Notes: generated from the sequence alone by a model not told the origin. Counted from the first letter of the stretch, positions 1 through 7,590 are shown. The stretch is 17,178 nt of DNA from Pseudomonadota bacterium (GCA_023435945.1 JAEZLB010000005.1:1-17178), one strand, 5' to 3'. Made by a program: numbers and translations.

Positions 1-328
1 GCCCGAAGCGCCGCCCGCCGCCCAATACCACAATAGCCTGCGCCTGACTCGTAGCCGCCGGAGACAAAGGATCGATGTTCGCTTCCAGCGGCGCGACCAG
101 CAAGCGCGAACCTGCGGTCGTACTGAACAATACCAGCATCAGCAACGACATCAGGCACAGGAAAGCGCCCAGGTGCGGCAGCCATCGCCACATCATGAAT
201 CCGAACAAGGCCAGCAATACCAGGTTCAGTGGCGGCAGCAGGAGTGCACTGACCGCATTGGTTATCAACCAATCTGCATTAACAGGCGAGAGCTGCGTTA
301 GCGAGTCGAGAATGGAATCGAGCGGCAT
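1..328 (-). CDS. YdcF/ElyC/SanA family (DUF218) membrane protein, N-terminal part only
   Basis: The window edge cuts this gene, leaving about 109 N-terminal residues. The ATG is at 328-326. Two hydrophobic segments (about residues 28-48 and 54-70) are separated by a short Trp/Arg-containing turn. After a periplasmic-type stretch the chain reaches AIVVLGGG (98-105), which is the typical opening of the DUF218 domain of YdcF, SanA and ElyC proteins. Members of this family with two N-terminal TM helices are linked to envelope or peptidoglycan-precursor homeostasis (ElyC), but the exact biochemical role is not settled. No good ribosome binding site is visible. It is transcribed away from the tRNA genes. 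The family call rests on the TM layout plus the VLGGG motif; the C-terminal catalytic-like part is not visible. Confidence 0.75.
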   Translation of the reverse strand, partial: MPLDSILDSLTQLSPVNADWLITNAVSALLLPPLNLVLLALFGFMMWRWLPHLGAFLCLMSLLMLVLFSTTAGSRLLVAPLEANIDPLSPAATSQAQAIVVLGGGRRFG

Positions 329-455
329 GACAAGGCGGGCAGAAAAGGATGCGCGCGATTGTACACCGCGTCTTTTTAATGACGTGCACGGTGAGGATGG
401 AAGCGCTTATATGCGACGTCAAAGTGTAAAACCTTTTAAATTGTATGGATTCCCC

Positions 456-484
456 TATTCAAATTTATATTTTGCCTGTACAAT
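456..484 (+). promoter_or_regulatory. Possible sigma70 promoter of the tRNA-Val/tRNA-Asp unit
   Basis: TACAAT (479-484) is a good -10 hexamer, followed by a C-rich discriminator-like stretch. A weak -35 (TATTCA, 456-461) lies 17 bp upstream. It sits in an AT-rich patch about 70 bp before the first tRNA. The rest of the 329-554 gap shows no gene. The -35 matches the consensus at only three of six positions, so this is a candidate only. Confidence 0.3.
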
Positions 485-554
485 TCGCTCCCTTCAGACG
501 TGGTGACAAACGTCGTCGTAATGGCTAAGTAAGTGGTACCTCAGTAACACACGT

Positions 555-630
555 GGGTGCTTAGCTCAGTTGGTAGAGCGGCGCCCTTACAAGGCGTAGG
601 TCGGCGGTTCGACCCCGTCAGCACCCACCA
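555..630 (+). tRNA. tRNA-Val (anticodon TAC)
   Basis: Complete cloverleaf of 76 nt with encoded CCA. The acceptor stem GGGTGCT (555-561) pairs with AGCACCC (620-626), the discriminator is A627 and CCA is 628-630. The D arm is GCTC/GAGC, and the anticodon stem GCGCC/GGCGT encloses the loop CTTACAA with anticodon TAC at 588-590. The T loop is of the GGTTCGACC type. It reads GUA and other GUN valine codons. It lies 34 bp before tRNA-Asp and is probably cotranscribed with it. Confidence 0.96.
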
Positions 631-664
631 AAGAGCCTTACGAAGAAGCAGATTTTGCAGTTTA

Positions 665-741
665 GGAGCGGTAGTTCAGTTGGTTAGAATACCGGCCTGT
701 CACGCCGGGGGTCGCGGGTTCGAGTCCCGTCCGCTCCGCCA
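665..741 (+). tRNA. tRNA-Asp (anticodon GTC)
   Basis: Complete cloverleaf of 77 nt with encoded CCA. The acceptor GGAGCGG (665-671) pairs with CCGCTCC (731-737), the discriminator is G738 (the usual Asp identity base) and CCA is 739-741. The anticodon stem CCGGC/GCCGG surrounds loop CTGTCAC with GTC at 699-701. It is second in a Val-Asp tRNA pair and is followed immediately by a hairpin terminator. Confidence 0.97.
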
Positions 742-744
742 AAT

Positions 745-778
745 AAAAAGCCGGTTGCACAATGCATCCGGCTTTTTT
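745..778 (+). terminator. Rho-independent terminator of the tRNA unit, probably bidirectional
   Basis: The arm AAAAAGCCGG (745-754) pairs with CCGGCTTTTT (768-777) and is followed by further T. The 13-nt loop contains TGCA-CAA-TGCA, which can extend the stem. It starts 4 nt after the tRNA-Asp CCA. Because the other strand also ends in a T run, it can terminate rdgC, whose stop codon is about 80 nt away on the opposite strand. Confidence 0.85.
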
Positions 779-858
779 CATTTCAGCTTACTTATTTCAG
801 GCTGCTTATTTTTTGGGCAGGTTGCGGCCTATATAAAAATAAGCCGCCCGCACTCTCC

Positions 859-1770
859 TCAAGCCACTTTCTCCTGCGGCAGTTCGCCGCCCAAGGCTTC
901 CACCAGGTCAGCCAGCATCTTCGCCAGCTCGCCCGTCATCAAGGTCATATCGGAATCGAAGCGCTCGTCTTCATTCATGGTTACCGCATCCGACTCGTCC
1001 TTCATCACGTCCAGCGGTGCTACGCGCTTGATCGTCAGGTTATCCGTCAGCACAAAGGAAATACGATCAGCCCAGGTCATGGCCAGCCGCGTGCACTGCT
1101 TGCCGGACTCGATGTGGCGGCGCACGTCGTCAGCCTCCACCGTGTGACGCAAATAACGGATAGTTGCCTTGCTGTCGCCAGTGGCGCGTAGTTCCGTATC
1201 CTGGTCCACCGTGAAGTTGCCGGGCGCTTCATCGGCAGCAAGCCATCCTGTCATCGCACTGACCGGCGACTGCGCCACGCGCAGCGTCTCCAGCGGAAAA
1301 CGCTCTATCGCCTTGATCAGGAGCTTCAGCACTTCTTCCGCCTTGTTCGGGCTCGCAGCATCCACCACCAGCCAGCCATGCACCGGATCGATCCATACCG
1401 ACGTTGAGCGCCGCACGCTGAAAGCACGCGGCAGCAGCTCATCGGTGACCTGCTCTTTCAGTTCACGCATCTGCTTCTTGCCGGGACGATAACCCTGCTG
1501 CTCTTCGAGTTCGACAGCACGGGCTTTCGCCACCTGGTTGATCACGCTGGCAGGCAATAATTTTTTCTCCGTGCACAAACGCAGCAGGAACTGGCGGTTA
1601 ACGCTGTGTACCAGCAAGTCATTGTCGCGCGGAGAAACCCAGCCCTGGCTTTGCATATCCAGGCTGCTGCATGGCGCGAATGCCTGCGGCGCCAGCGCTT
1701 GCTGTAATTGTTCGGCAGTGATGGACCAGGGGGCGGGGAGACGATAGATCTGGAGATTCTTGAACCACAT
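859..1770 (-). CDS. rdgC: Recombination-associated protein RdgC
   Basis: The 303-residue product has the usual RdgC length and family opening ([11 protein letters not shown]). It also has the conserved GWVSPRD segment and the long charged middle with [20 protein letters not shown]. RdgC forms a ring-shaped dimer that binds double-stranded DNA without sequence preference and limits RecA-mediated recombination in E. coli; in Neisseria it affects antigenic variation. The ATG at 1770 fits the family start. The gene lies 77 bp downstream of dinB on the same strand. No clear promoter or terminator lies between them, so cotranscription is possible. Downstream, the hairpin at 745-778 can act as its terminator. 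Confidence 0.95.
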   Translation of the reverse strand: MWFKNLQIYRLPAPWSITAEQLQQALAPQAFAPCSSLDMQSQGWVSPRDNDLLVHSVNRQFLLRLCTEKKLLPASVINQVAKARAVELEEQQGYRPGKKQMRELKEQVTDELLPRAFSVRRSTSVWIDPVHGWLVVDAASPNKAEEVLKLLIKAIERFPLETLRVAQSPVSAMTGWLAADEAPGNFTVDQDTELRATGDSKATIRYLRHTVEADDVRRHIESGKQCTRLAMTWADRISFVLTDNLTIKRVAPLDVMKDESDAVTMNEDERFDSDMTLMTGELAKMLADLVEALGGELPQEKVA

Positions 1771-1847
1771 GAGGACAAACCGGAAGAAGCGAAAAGCGGC
1801 ATTCTACATGCTGAGCACCCGCTAACCGCGCATTCTTGCCGAGCTGT

Positions 1848-2948
1848 CTATGCGGAATCTGCAACAGTAAATAAACCCAGTTGCATGTCCGGATTTTCTT
1901 CTGCCTTTTCTTCGGCCAAACGTACGCCGACACCCAACAAACGCACCGGTATCGCGCGACGCTGATAGCCGGTTTCTATCAGCCTGCTGAATCGCTGGGC
2001 GTCCGGCGCCATGCCTAAGCATTCGACCGTGGTTTGCCTGAAATCGGCAAAGCGTATCTTGATGAAGAGCTTGCGTATATCCCGCCCTGCTCTGGCGCGC
2101 TGTATGCGCTCCTGCAAGCGAACCTGCAGCTCAGGCAACTGATGCAGGCAAGCCGGCAGGTCGGGCAGATCCCGGGCATAGGTTTCTTCCACGCTGATGG
2201 ATTTGCGCTCGCGCGTGGCGATGACTTCGCGGTTATCGATGCCGCGGCACAGTTCGAACAAGCGCTCACCGAACTTGCCGAAATGATGCTGGAGTTCAGG
2301 CAAATTCCAGGCTCGCAGATCGGCACACGTTTGCGCGCCCAGTTTTTTCAGTTTTTGCGCCGTCACCTTGCCCACACCAAACAACTTATCGACCGGCAGC
2401 GCCGCGACAAAGGCATCCACCTGCTGCGGGCGCACCACGAACTGTCCGTCGGGCTTGTTCCAGTCGCTGGCAATCTTGGCGATGAATTTGTTGGGCGCAA
2501 TACCGGCAGAGGCCGTGATGCCCACCTCCTTTGCAATACGCTCGCGGATTTCCTGCGCAATCAGGGTCGCGCTACCACGATGCTGCGGCGCATGGGTCAC
2601 ATCAAGAAAAGCTTCATCCAGCGACAGGGGCTCAACTTTTTCAGTGTAATCGCGATAGATGCCCAGGATCTGGCGCGAAGCGATACGATATTTGTCCATC
2701 GCCGGCGGCAATACGATCAGGTCGGGACAGCGCTGCAACGCTTTTGCGGTAGACATCGCGGAATGGATGCCGAATCGCCGCGCTTCGTAATTACAGGTCG
2801 CCACCACGCCTCGCTGGTCCGCCTGTCCGCCCACCGCAAGCGGACGCCCGCGCAAACTCGGGTCGTCGCGCATTTCAACCGATGCATAAAAGCAGTCGCA
2901 ATCGCAATGAATGATTTTGCGGGAAAAAGGCGAAGACACGGCGCACAT
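1848..2948 (-). CDS. dinB: DNA polymerase IV (Y-family, DinB)
   Basis: The 366-residue product is an error-prone translesion polymerase. The palm opens with KIIHCDCDCFYASVE, where D16 is a metal ligand and Y21 sits at the steric-gate position (F13 in E. coli). The second catalytic motif SLDEAFLDV supplies D111 and E112. The little-finger region follows. The C-terminus carries QLGLF (356-360), a beta-clamp-binding motif that tethers Pol IV to DnaN. The start is uncertain: ATG at 2948 has only a weak ribosome binding site, and a GTG three codons later would also keep the whole fold. I find no CTGT-N8-ACAG LexA box in the 136-bp divergent region, so SOS control is not evident. rdgC lies 77 bp downstream. 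Confidence 0.96.
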   Translation of the reverse strand: MCAVSSPFSRKIIHCDCDCFYASVEMRDDPSLRGRPLAVGGQADQRGVVATCNYEARRFGIHSAMSTAKALQRCPDLIVLPPAMDKYRIASRQILGIYRDYTEKVEPLSLDEAFLDVTHAPQHRGSATLIAQEIRERIAKEVGITASAGIAPNKFIAKIASDWNKPDGQFVVRPQQVDAFVAALPVDKLFGVGKVTAQKLKKLGAQTCADLRAWNLPELQHHFGKFGERLFELCRGIDNREVIATRERKSISVEETYARDLPDLPACLHQLPELQVRLQERIQRARAGRDIRKLFIKIRFADFRQTTVECLGMAPDAQRFSRLIETGYQRRAIPVRLLGVGVRLAEEKAEENPDMQLGLFTVADSA

Positions 2949-3042
2949 GAAAATGAAGTCGCCTTATTTTACCGCCGGCAAACCTTTAAATCTGTATCTG
3001 CGCTGAACTCTGCCAACAGCATTTTCTCTAAGCTGCATGACC

Positions 3043-3062
3043 AGAAAGCCCATTGGCTTTCT
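3043..3062 (+). promoter_or_regulatory. Perfect hairpin just upstream of a ribosome binding site
   Basis: AGAAAGCC (3043-3050) and GGCTTTCT (3055-3062) form a perfect 8-bp stem with the tetraloop CATT. It ends 11 nt before AAGGAGG (3074-3080) of the next gene, in the divergent dinB region. If transcribed it would sit in the 5' leader and could modulate termination or translation. The T run after it is short (TTT after the hairpin is interrupted), so a strong intrinsic terminator is unlikely. Confidence 0.4.
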
Positions 3063-3084
3063 TTACCTTATACAAGGAGGCATT

Positions 3085-3537
3085 ATGGCAGGCAGCACTT
3101 TAGACCCGGACAACATGAATCTTCCGGATCGGCAGCTCGGCAAGGGACATGGCACCTCCAGCCTGGGGCCCAGCGATACCAGCGATAGCGGCAGCGACGT
3201 GATGGGCGGGCCGGGTTTTGCACAGCAACTGGATCTGGGACTCGCCACCGGAACGACTTCCGACCCTGAAGCCAGCACCGCAGGGTTTACCGCGGGCCCC
3301 GATGTGGGTGATGCCAATCTGGACAGTGACAGCGACTCCTTCGGTACCGGTGAAGCTTCCAGCGCTGCTCGCGATACGCTCAGGGCAGACGGACCGGATA
3401 TCGATACCGACCACATTGAATACCTAAATCCCGAAGATGCGGAGGAAGATATCGGCGACGTGAACCTGCAAGACACCTTGGCTGACGGACCCATTGCGGA
3501 TTCCCCCAAGGATCAACAATCTCCGGCGAGACGATGA
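3085..3537 (+). CDS. Asp/Ser/Gly-rich acidic protein of unknown function, probably disordered
   Basis: The ATG at 3085 is preceded by a near-perfect AAGGAGG (3074-3080) and yields 150 residues; an earlier in-frame ATG at 3037 lacks such a site. The chain has no cysteine, no TM segment and no signal peptide. It is rich in Asp, Ser and Gly, as in LGPSDTSDSGSD (27-38) and LDSDSDS (79-85). I recognise this LGKGH...LGPSDTSDSGSD type as a conserved hypothetical protein in Burkholderiales but know no function. The motif GD-A/V-N occurs twice (PDVGDAN 72-78, EDIGDVN 121-127) and recurs in the next gene. The stop overlaps the next start by an ATGA, indicating translational coupling. The strong ribosome binding site suggests good expression, which argues that it is a real gene despite its low complexity. 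Confidence 0.8.
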   Translation: MAGSTLDPDNMNLPDRQLGKGHGTSSLGPSDTSDSGSDVMGGPGFAQQLDLGLATGTTSDPEASTAGFTAGPDVGDANLDSDSDSFGTGEASSAARDTLRADGPDIDTDHIEYLNPEDAEEDIGDVNLQDTLADGPIADSPKDQQSPARR

Positions 3538-3812
3538 TGGCTGGCATTCACCCGGACGATATCGATGATGAAGATGCTGGCGAAGACAACAGCAGCGGCG
3601 TAGGCTTGAATACCACGCTACCCGCCGAGCCAGACAAGGCCAGCAATGCTTTTGCAGGGGGCCCGGAGCTGGGCGACGTCAATGCACAGGGGCCGGTGAT
3701 GCCAGCCAAGAACACACCGGCATTTCTTGATCCTGACGCGCAAACCGATGTGAATGTCGATCCGCACTGGCATCATCCTATTTTACCCAAGTCCGCCAAG
3801 GCACAGCCGTAA
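3534..3812 (+). CDS. Small acidic hypothetical protein coupled to the preceding gene
   Basis: The product has 92 residues from ATG 3534, or 91 from the next ATG at 3537. It starts inside the stop codon of the upstream gene (4-base overlap), so the two are probably translated in tandem. The N-terminus is very acidic (HPDDIDDEDAGED, residues 6-18). PELGDVN (44-50) repeats the PDVGDAN/EDIGDVN motif of the upstream protein. The tail HWHHPIL is His-rich. No TM, signal or enzyme motif is visible. It may be a diverged duplicate or split C-terminal part of the upstream protein. Function unknown. Confidence 0.68.
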   Translation: MMAGIHPDDIDDEDAGEDNSSGVGLNTTLPAEPDKASNAFAGGPELGDVNAQGPVMPAKNTPAFLDPDAQTDVNVDPHWHHPILPKSAKAQP

Positions 3813-3862
3813 CCCTCGACGCCTGACCTTTGGCGAGAACCGGCAAAAAGACCTTATTCAGC

Positions 3863-3878
3863 GTCACCAATGGGTGAC
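3863..3878. other. Small inverted repeat between convergent genes
   Basis: GTCACC (3863-3868) and GGTGAC (3873-3878) form a 6-bp stem with a 4-nt loop. It lies between the convergent stops at 3812 and 3897. It has no T run, so it is at best a weak terminator. Confidence 0.25.
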
Positions 3879-3896
3879 TGCCGCCGTTCGCACAGT

Positions 3897-4235
3897 TTAA
3901 TGCACGACGCGGTACTGCACCAGGATCCACGGCCTGACGACCACCGCCCAGACTTGTGCATCGTTGTCATGCCAGGTTCGCGCCTGATCGTCGTTGACCT
4001 TGCTGATGCGGTTCTCGTTCATCCATTGCGTGATGGTGGCCGTATCGTCTGCGGCCACGCGTGCCGCGACATCGACCAGATCCAGTGCATCGTCGACATG
4101 GATCACGTGCCCTGAGGCGAAGAAGCGCTCCAGCTCTTTCCACGCAATCTGCGCGGTTTCGCAATTGAGCTTCGCATATCTCAGTTGTTCTTCGCTGACG
4201 GGTTCTTTTGCAGCGGGTTGTTCATTGACTGACAT
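3897..4235 (-). CDS. DUF2288 family protein
   Basis: A 112-residue cytoplasmic protein matching the DUF2288 layout: YAKLNCETAQIAWKELERFF (25-44 approx.), then HVIHVDDALDLVDVA, a small DDTATITQWM helix, and the closing VWAVVVRPWILVQ. No function is established for the family. The ATG at 4235 has AAGGAA about 6 nt upstream. It is last in a tight run after rep and slyX, 21 bp behind slyX, so it is very likely cotranscribed with them. No catalytic residues can be assigned. Confidence 0.85.
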   Translation of the reverse strand: MSVNEQPAAKEPVSEEQLRYAKLNCETAQIAWKELERFFASGHVIHVDDALDLVDVAARVAADDTATITQWMNENRISKVNDDQARTWHDNDAQVWAVVVRPWILVQYRVVH

Positions 4236-4256
4236 GATTATTCCTTGCTGAACCGC

Positions 4257-4475
4257 TTAATAATGAGGCGGCCGTTCATTGATCGGAGCCATCGCGGCAT
4301 TGGCAGCCATCAGGTCGGAGGTTTCCTTAAGGCGTTTTGCCAGTGCTGTACACAAAGCTTCCAGCTGATCGATTTTCTGCTGCTGACGATAGACGGTCTT
4401 GTTGAGCTCGTCGAGCAGATCATCCTGCGCCACCAGTTTCAACTCCATATCCATCAGACGTTTTTCGGTATCCAT
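4257..4475 (-). CDS. slyX: SlyX family protein
   Basis: A 72-residue, almost wholly helical, coiled-coil-type protein. Heptad-like hydrophobics run through LMDMELKLVAQDDLLDELN, and the family block VYRQQQKIDQLE follows. It ends in the characteristic PPHY. SlyX has no known biochemical role; the name comes from its position beside slyD in E. coli, but here it follows rep. ATG 4475 has AAAGGA upstream and starts only 8 bp after the rep stop, showing an operon arrangement. Confidence 0.9.
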   Translation of the reverse strand: MDTEKRLMDMELKLVAQDDLLDELNKTVYRQQQKIDQLEALCTALAKRLKETSDLMAANAAMAPINERPPHY

Positions 4476-4483
4476 AGTGTCCT

Positions 4484-6547
4484 TTACGCAGCCTTGGGTT
4501 TTTGCAGCAAGGCTTTCAGGTTGGCGAGCCTGTCCTGCGGCGTCAACACTTCGTCTTCTGCCGGCACGGCATCACCCTCGTCCAGTTTCATTTCCTTGAT
4601 GAAGCGTGAGACTTCGCAACTCACGGTTTCCCGCGCGCGCTTGCGGCGCTTGCACCAGGTGATGTGCAAGGTGCGCTGCGCGCGGGTAATCCCCACATAC
4701 ATCAGGCGCCGCTCTTCCTCGATACGCGCCCCCATCGATTCGGCCGGCGCATCCGGGTCGCCCTTGTGCGGCAGTATGCCTTCTTCCACACCGACCAGAA
4801 ATACATGCGGATATTCCAGTCCCTTGGACGCATGCAGCGTGGACAGGCGTACGGCATCCGGCTCTTCGTCGCGCCCTTCCAGCATGCTCATCAGCGCAAC
4901 CATCTGCGTGAGGTCTAGCAGGCTCTTGGGCGCATCGGTGCCGTCGCGCCCGCCGGTACCTTTTTCTTTCAGCCAGTGGGTAAAGTCCAGCACGTTCTGC
5001 CACTTGCCCTGTGCCTGACGTTCATCGAAGGTATCGAACAGATATGCTTCGTAATTGATTTCCTTCATCATGTCGTCCAGCACAGACGCGGCATTCTCGC
5101 CGCTGCCCGCAGCCCCCACGCGTGATGCCCGGGATTCGAGTCCATTGATGAAGTTGCAGAACTCGCGCAAGGGATATAACTGGCGCTCGCTGAGTTTTTC
5201 TTCGATGCCGCCCTTGAACACCGCTTCAAACAGCGAACATTGCCAATGCCCCGCGAAAGCACCTAGCGCTTCCAGCGTGGTCTGTCCCACGCCGCGACGC
5301 GGTGTGGTGACCGCACGGATGAAGGCTGGATCGTCATCCTGGTTCGCCACCAGGCGCAGGTAGGCAATGATGTCCTTGATCTCGGCGCGATCGAAAAAGC
5401 TCTGTCCGCCGGAAATCGTGTAGGGAATGCGCTCCTTGCGCAGCGCCTGTTCCAGCACCCGCGCCTGGTGGTTGCCACGATACAGGATCGCATAATCGGA
5501 AAATTTTGCACGCCGCTCGAAGCGATGCGCCGACAGCATGATCGCAACCTGCTCCGCTTCGTGTTCTTCATTGTCCATGGCCGTGACCTGGATGGGGTCG
5601 CCCAGTCCATGCTCGGACCACAGAGATTTTTCAAACAACTTGGGGTTGTTGGCGATCACCGCATTCGCCGCCTGCAGAACGCGCGTGGTAGAACGGTAGT
5701 TCTGCTCCAGCTTGATGACTTTCAGGTCGGGGAAGTCGACCTGCAGCATTTTCAGGTTCTCGATGGTCGCGCCGCGCCATGCGTAAATCGCCTGGTCGTC
5801 GTCGCCCACGGCGGTAAACATTGGTTTCTTGCCTATGCCGGTGACCAAGAGTTTCACCAACTCGTACTGGCAGGTATTCGTGTCCTGGTATTCGTCCACC
5901 AGCAGGTAACGCAGTTTGCGCTGCCAGCGGTCGCGTGCTTCTTCGTTGGTGCGAAACAGTTCCACCGGCAAGCGAATCAGGTCATCGAAATCGACCGCCT
6001 GGTAGGAAGCCAGCGTGCTGACGTAGTTGCGGTATATGCGCGCCGCCTGGGCCTCTTCCTCGTCAGCGGCATGGTGCAGTGCCTGCTCGGGGCTGACCAT
6101 CGCATTTTTCCACAGCGAGATCGCGGTCTGGATGCGGCGCACCTCCTGCTTGTCGGTAGTGACGGCCATATCCTGCACCAGCGAAAAACAATCGTCGCTG
6201 TCCATGATGGAAAACTTGTCTTTTAATCCAAGATGCTGCGCTTCGCGCCGCAGGATCTGCACGCCCAGCGAGTGGAAGGTACAGACCGTCAGGTGCTTGG
6301 CCTGTTTCGGGTCCTGCAGCAGCTTGGCAATACGCTCCTGCATTTCGGCCGCCGCTTTGTTGGTAAAGGTGACGGCCGCGATGTGCTTCGCGTCATAACC
6401 GCATTCTTCGATCAGGTGCGCGATTTTCTGCGTGATCACGCGCGTCTTCCCGGAACCGGCGCCAGCCAGCACCAGGCAGGGGCCATCCATGTACTTGACG
6501 GCTTCTCGTTGCGGGGTGTTCAGGCCAAACAGTTGGGAAGAAGACAT
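4484..6547 (-). CDS. rep: ATP-dependent DNA helicase Rep (UvrD/Rep superfamily 1)
   Basis: The 687-residue product carries the full SF1A motif set. These are the Q motif LNTPQREAV (9-17), Walker A AGAGSGKT (28-35), motif Ia TFTNKAA (60-66), TFHSLG (90-95), Walker B VDEYQDTN (217-224), motif III GDDDQAIYAWRG (248-259), motif IV LEQNYRS (280-286), motif V TLHASKGLE (570-578) and motif VI VGITRAQ (618-624). Rep is a 3'-5' helicase that removes protein roadblocks ahead of forks and acts in PriC-dependent restart. Close similarity by eye to E. coli Rep (CGYDAKHIAAVTFTNKAA; C-terminal RLANLKALL) and the length (673 in E. coli) favour Rep over UvrD or PcrA. The start at ATG 6547 precedes the Q motif by a normal distance, though the ribosome binding site is weak. 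It heads the rep-slyX-DUF2288 operon. Confidence 0.95.
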   Translation of the reverse strand: MSSSQLFGLNTPQREAVKYMDGPCLVLAGAGSGKTRVITQKIAHLIEECGYDAKHIAAVTFTNKAAAEMQERIAKLLQDPKQAKHLTVCTFHSLGVQILRREAQHLGLKDKFSIMDSDDCFSLVQDMAVTTDKQEVRRIQTAISLWKNAMVSPEQALHHAADEEEAQAARIYRNYVSTLASYQAVDFDDLIRLPVELFRTNEEARDRWQRKLRYLLVDEYQDTNTCQYELVKLLVTGIGKKPMFTAVGDDDQAIYAWRGATIENLKMLQVDFPDLKVIKLEQNYRSTTRVLQAANAVIANNPKLFEKSLWSEHGLGDPIQVTAMDNEEHEAEQVAIMLSAHRFERRAKFSDYAILYRGNHQARVLEQALRKERIPYTISGGQSFFDRAEIKDIIAYLRLVANQDDDPAFIRAVTTPRRGVGQTTLEALGAFAGHWQCSLFEAVFKGGIEEKLSERQLYPLREFCNFINGLESRASRVGAAGSGENAASVLDDMMKEINYEAYLFDTFDERQAQGKWQNVLDFTHWLKEKGTGGRDGTDAPKSLLDLTQMVALMSMLEGRDEEPDAVRLSTLHASKGLEYPHVFLVGVEEGILPHKGDPDAPAESMGARIEEERRLMYVGITRAQRTLHITWCKRRKRARETVSCEVSRFIKEMKLDEGDAVPAEDEVLTPQDRLANLKALLQKPKAA

Positions 6548-6869
6548 GCGCTCGCGGCTTTGCAGGTGGAATACATGGAGCGCGTCATTGTATCAAGTTA
6601 AGCGCCCCCGTCACGACTTGTCGTGTCGGCCTGGAAACAGCCTCTCCCAACCGTTTATCCGATTAGCTTTCCGTGTCGGACCTGGGCGCGCACCCGTAGA
6701 TAGCACCCACTGTTTAATCGCCTTGTATGACATTGCTGAGGTATTAGCCTGCTCATTATCACTTCGTCTATTTGCAGCCGCCCATGACAGGGAAAAGATA
6801 AATCGGAGAACAATAAAAGTCACACCCTCTCTATTAATCTTTACAAGATTCGCAACTGATTTCGGATCA
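6548..6869. other. 322-bp gap with no convincing gene
   Basis: This gap lies between the rep start and the UDG-like gene's stop, both on minus. The part near 6780-6860 is distinctly AT-rich. An open frame of 70 codons exists on minus (6611-6823, GTG start), but its product has no recognisable motif and an ordinary SD-to-start arrangement is missing. The gap probably contains the rep promoter and leader. I cannot assign anything else. Confidence 0.4.
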
Positions 6870-7481
6870 TTAAACCGTCGGGTTAAGGCTGTGCTTGATC
6901 CGCTGCCGCAAAGCAGGAAGGACCTCGGCCTCGAACCAGGGATTGCGCTTTAACCAGCGTGTATTGCGCGGACTAGGATGAGGTAGAGGAAAATAAGTGG
7001 GCAGATACTCCTGCCAATGTGCGACCGTCTCCGTCAAGGTAGGATAGGCACGCTCCTCCAGATAAAACCCTTGTGCATAGGCGCCGATCAGCAAGGTCAG
7101 CCGGATCTTGGGCATGGCCGCCAACAAGCGCACATGCCAGGCCGGCGCGCATTCAGGACGGGGAGGCAAGTCACCATTGCGACCCGTACCGGGGTAACAA
7201 AACCCCATGGGAACAATGGCGACCTGCTCACTATCGTAGAAAACTTCCGGACTCATATCGAGCCAGCTTCGCAGGCGCTGGCCGGAGGCATCGCTCCAGG
7301 GTATACCGCTTTCCTGCACGCGTCGTCCCGGTGCCTGTCCCACAATCAGCAAACGCGCATTGGGACTGGCGGCAAATACGGGCCGTGGAGCATAGGGCAA
7401 TTTCCCCGCGCATAAAGTACAGGCCGAGATTTCCGCGAGCAAAGAAGGAATGGGGGAATTCATGCGGCGATAAGCAGTCAT
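6870..7481 (-). CDS. Uracil-DNA glycosylase superfamily protein, probable Fe-S type
   Basis: Taken from ATG 7481 it has 203 residues; TTG 7484 or ATG 7463 are alternative starts, and none has a clear ribosome binding site. Motif A is GQAPG (48-52), in the place of GEAPG of family 4 enzymes and lacking the Asp of family 1 GQDPY. Motif B is HPSPRN (168-173). Cysteines C21 and C24 (CTLC) plus C95 (GFCYPG) and C111 (PEC) keep the CxxC...C-16-C pattern of 4Fe-4S-containing thermophilic-type UDGs. It would be expected to remove uracil or a related damaged base, or at least bind DNA; activity cannot be shown from sequence. It is divergent from the AtaL-like gene. Confidence 0.82.
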   Translation of the reverse strand: MTAYRRMNSPIPSLLAEISACTLCAGKLPYAPRPVFAASPNARLLIVGQAPGRRVQESGIPWSDASGQRLRSWLDMSPEVFYDSEQVAIVPMGFCYPGTGRNGDLPPRPECAPAWHVRLLAAMPKIRLTLLIGAYAQGFYLEERAYPTLTETVAHWQEYLPTYFPLPHPSPRNTRWLKRNPWFEAEVLPALRQRIKHSLNPTV

Positions 7482-7590
7482 CAAGAGACGCTACAGTCGG
7501 ATAACCACCTGCACTGTCGCGGATGAAGAGAGAGGCATGATACAGTGTGCGGCCGCAAAGCATGAATACAACTTTTCAGTTGCCGACCCG

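Noticed and set aside
75..506. 143-codon open frame on plus at the left edge
   Set aside because: It is opposite the YdcF-like gene and extends into the tRNA promoter region; there is no ribosome binding site or family match.
824..847. GCGGC...GCCGC inverted repeat just past the rdgC stop
   Set aside because: The 5-bp stem has a long AT loop and no T run; the hairpin at 745-778 is the better terminator.
557..1147. 196-codon open frame on plus across both tRNA genes
   Set aside because: It reads through two tRNAs and a terminator and then opposite rdgC, so it cannot be a real gene.
2034..3188. 384-codon open frame on plus, antisense to dinB
   Set aside because: It lies wholly opposite a clear Pol IV gene and runs into the start of the acidic-protein gene in another frame; the product has no family motifs. 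It is an overlap artefact of a GC-rich coding strand.
5468..6226. 252-codon open frame on plus, antisense to rep
   Set aside because: It lies inside the rep motif region on the other strand; the product is a low-information shadow.
6611..6823. 70-codon open frame on minus upstream of rep (GTG start)
   Set aside because: No recognisable motif and start context too tight to the purine-rich stretch; the evidence is insufficient to call a gene.
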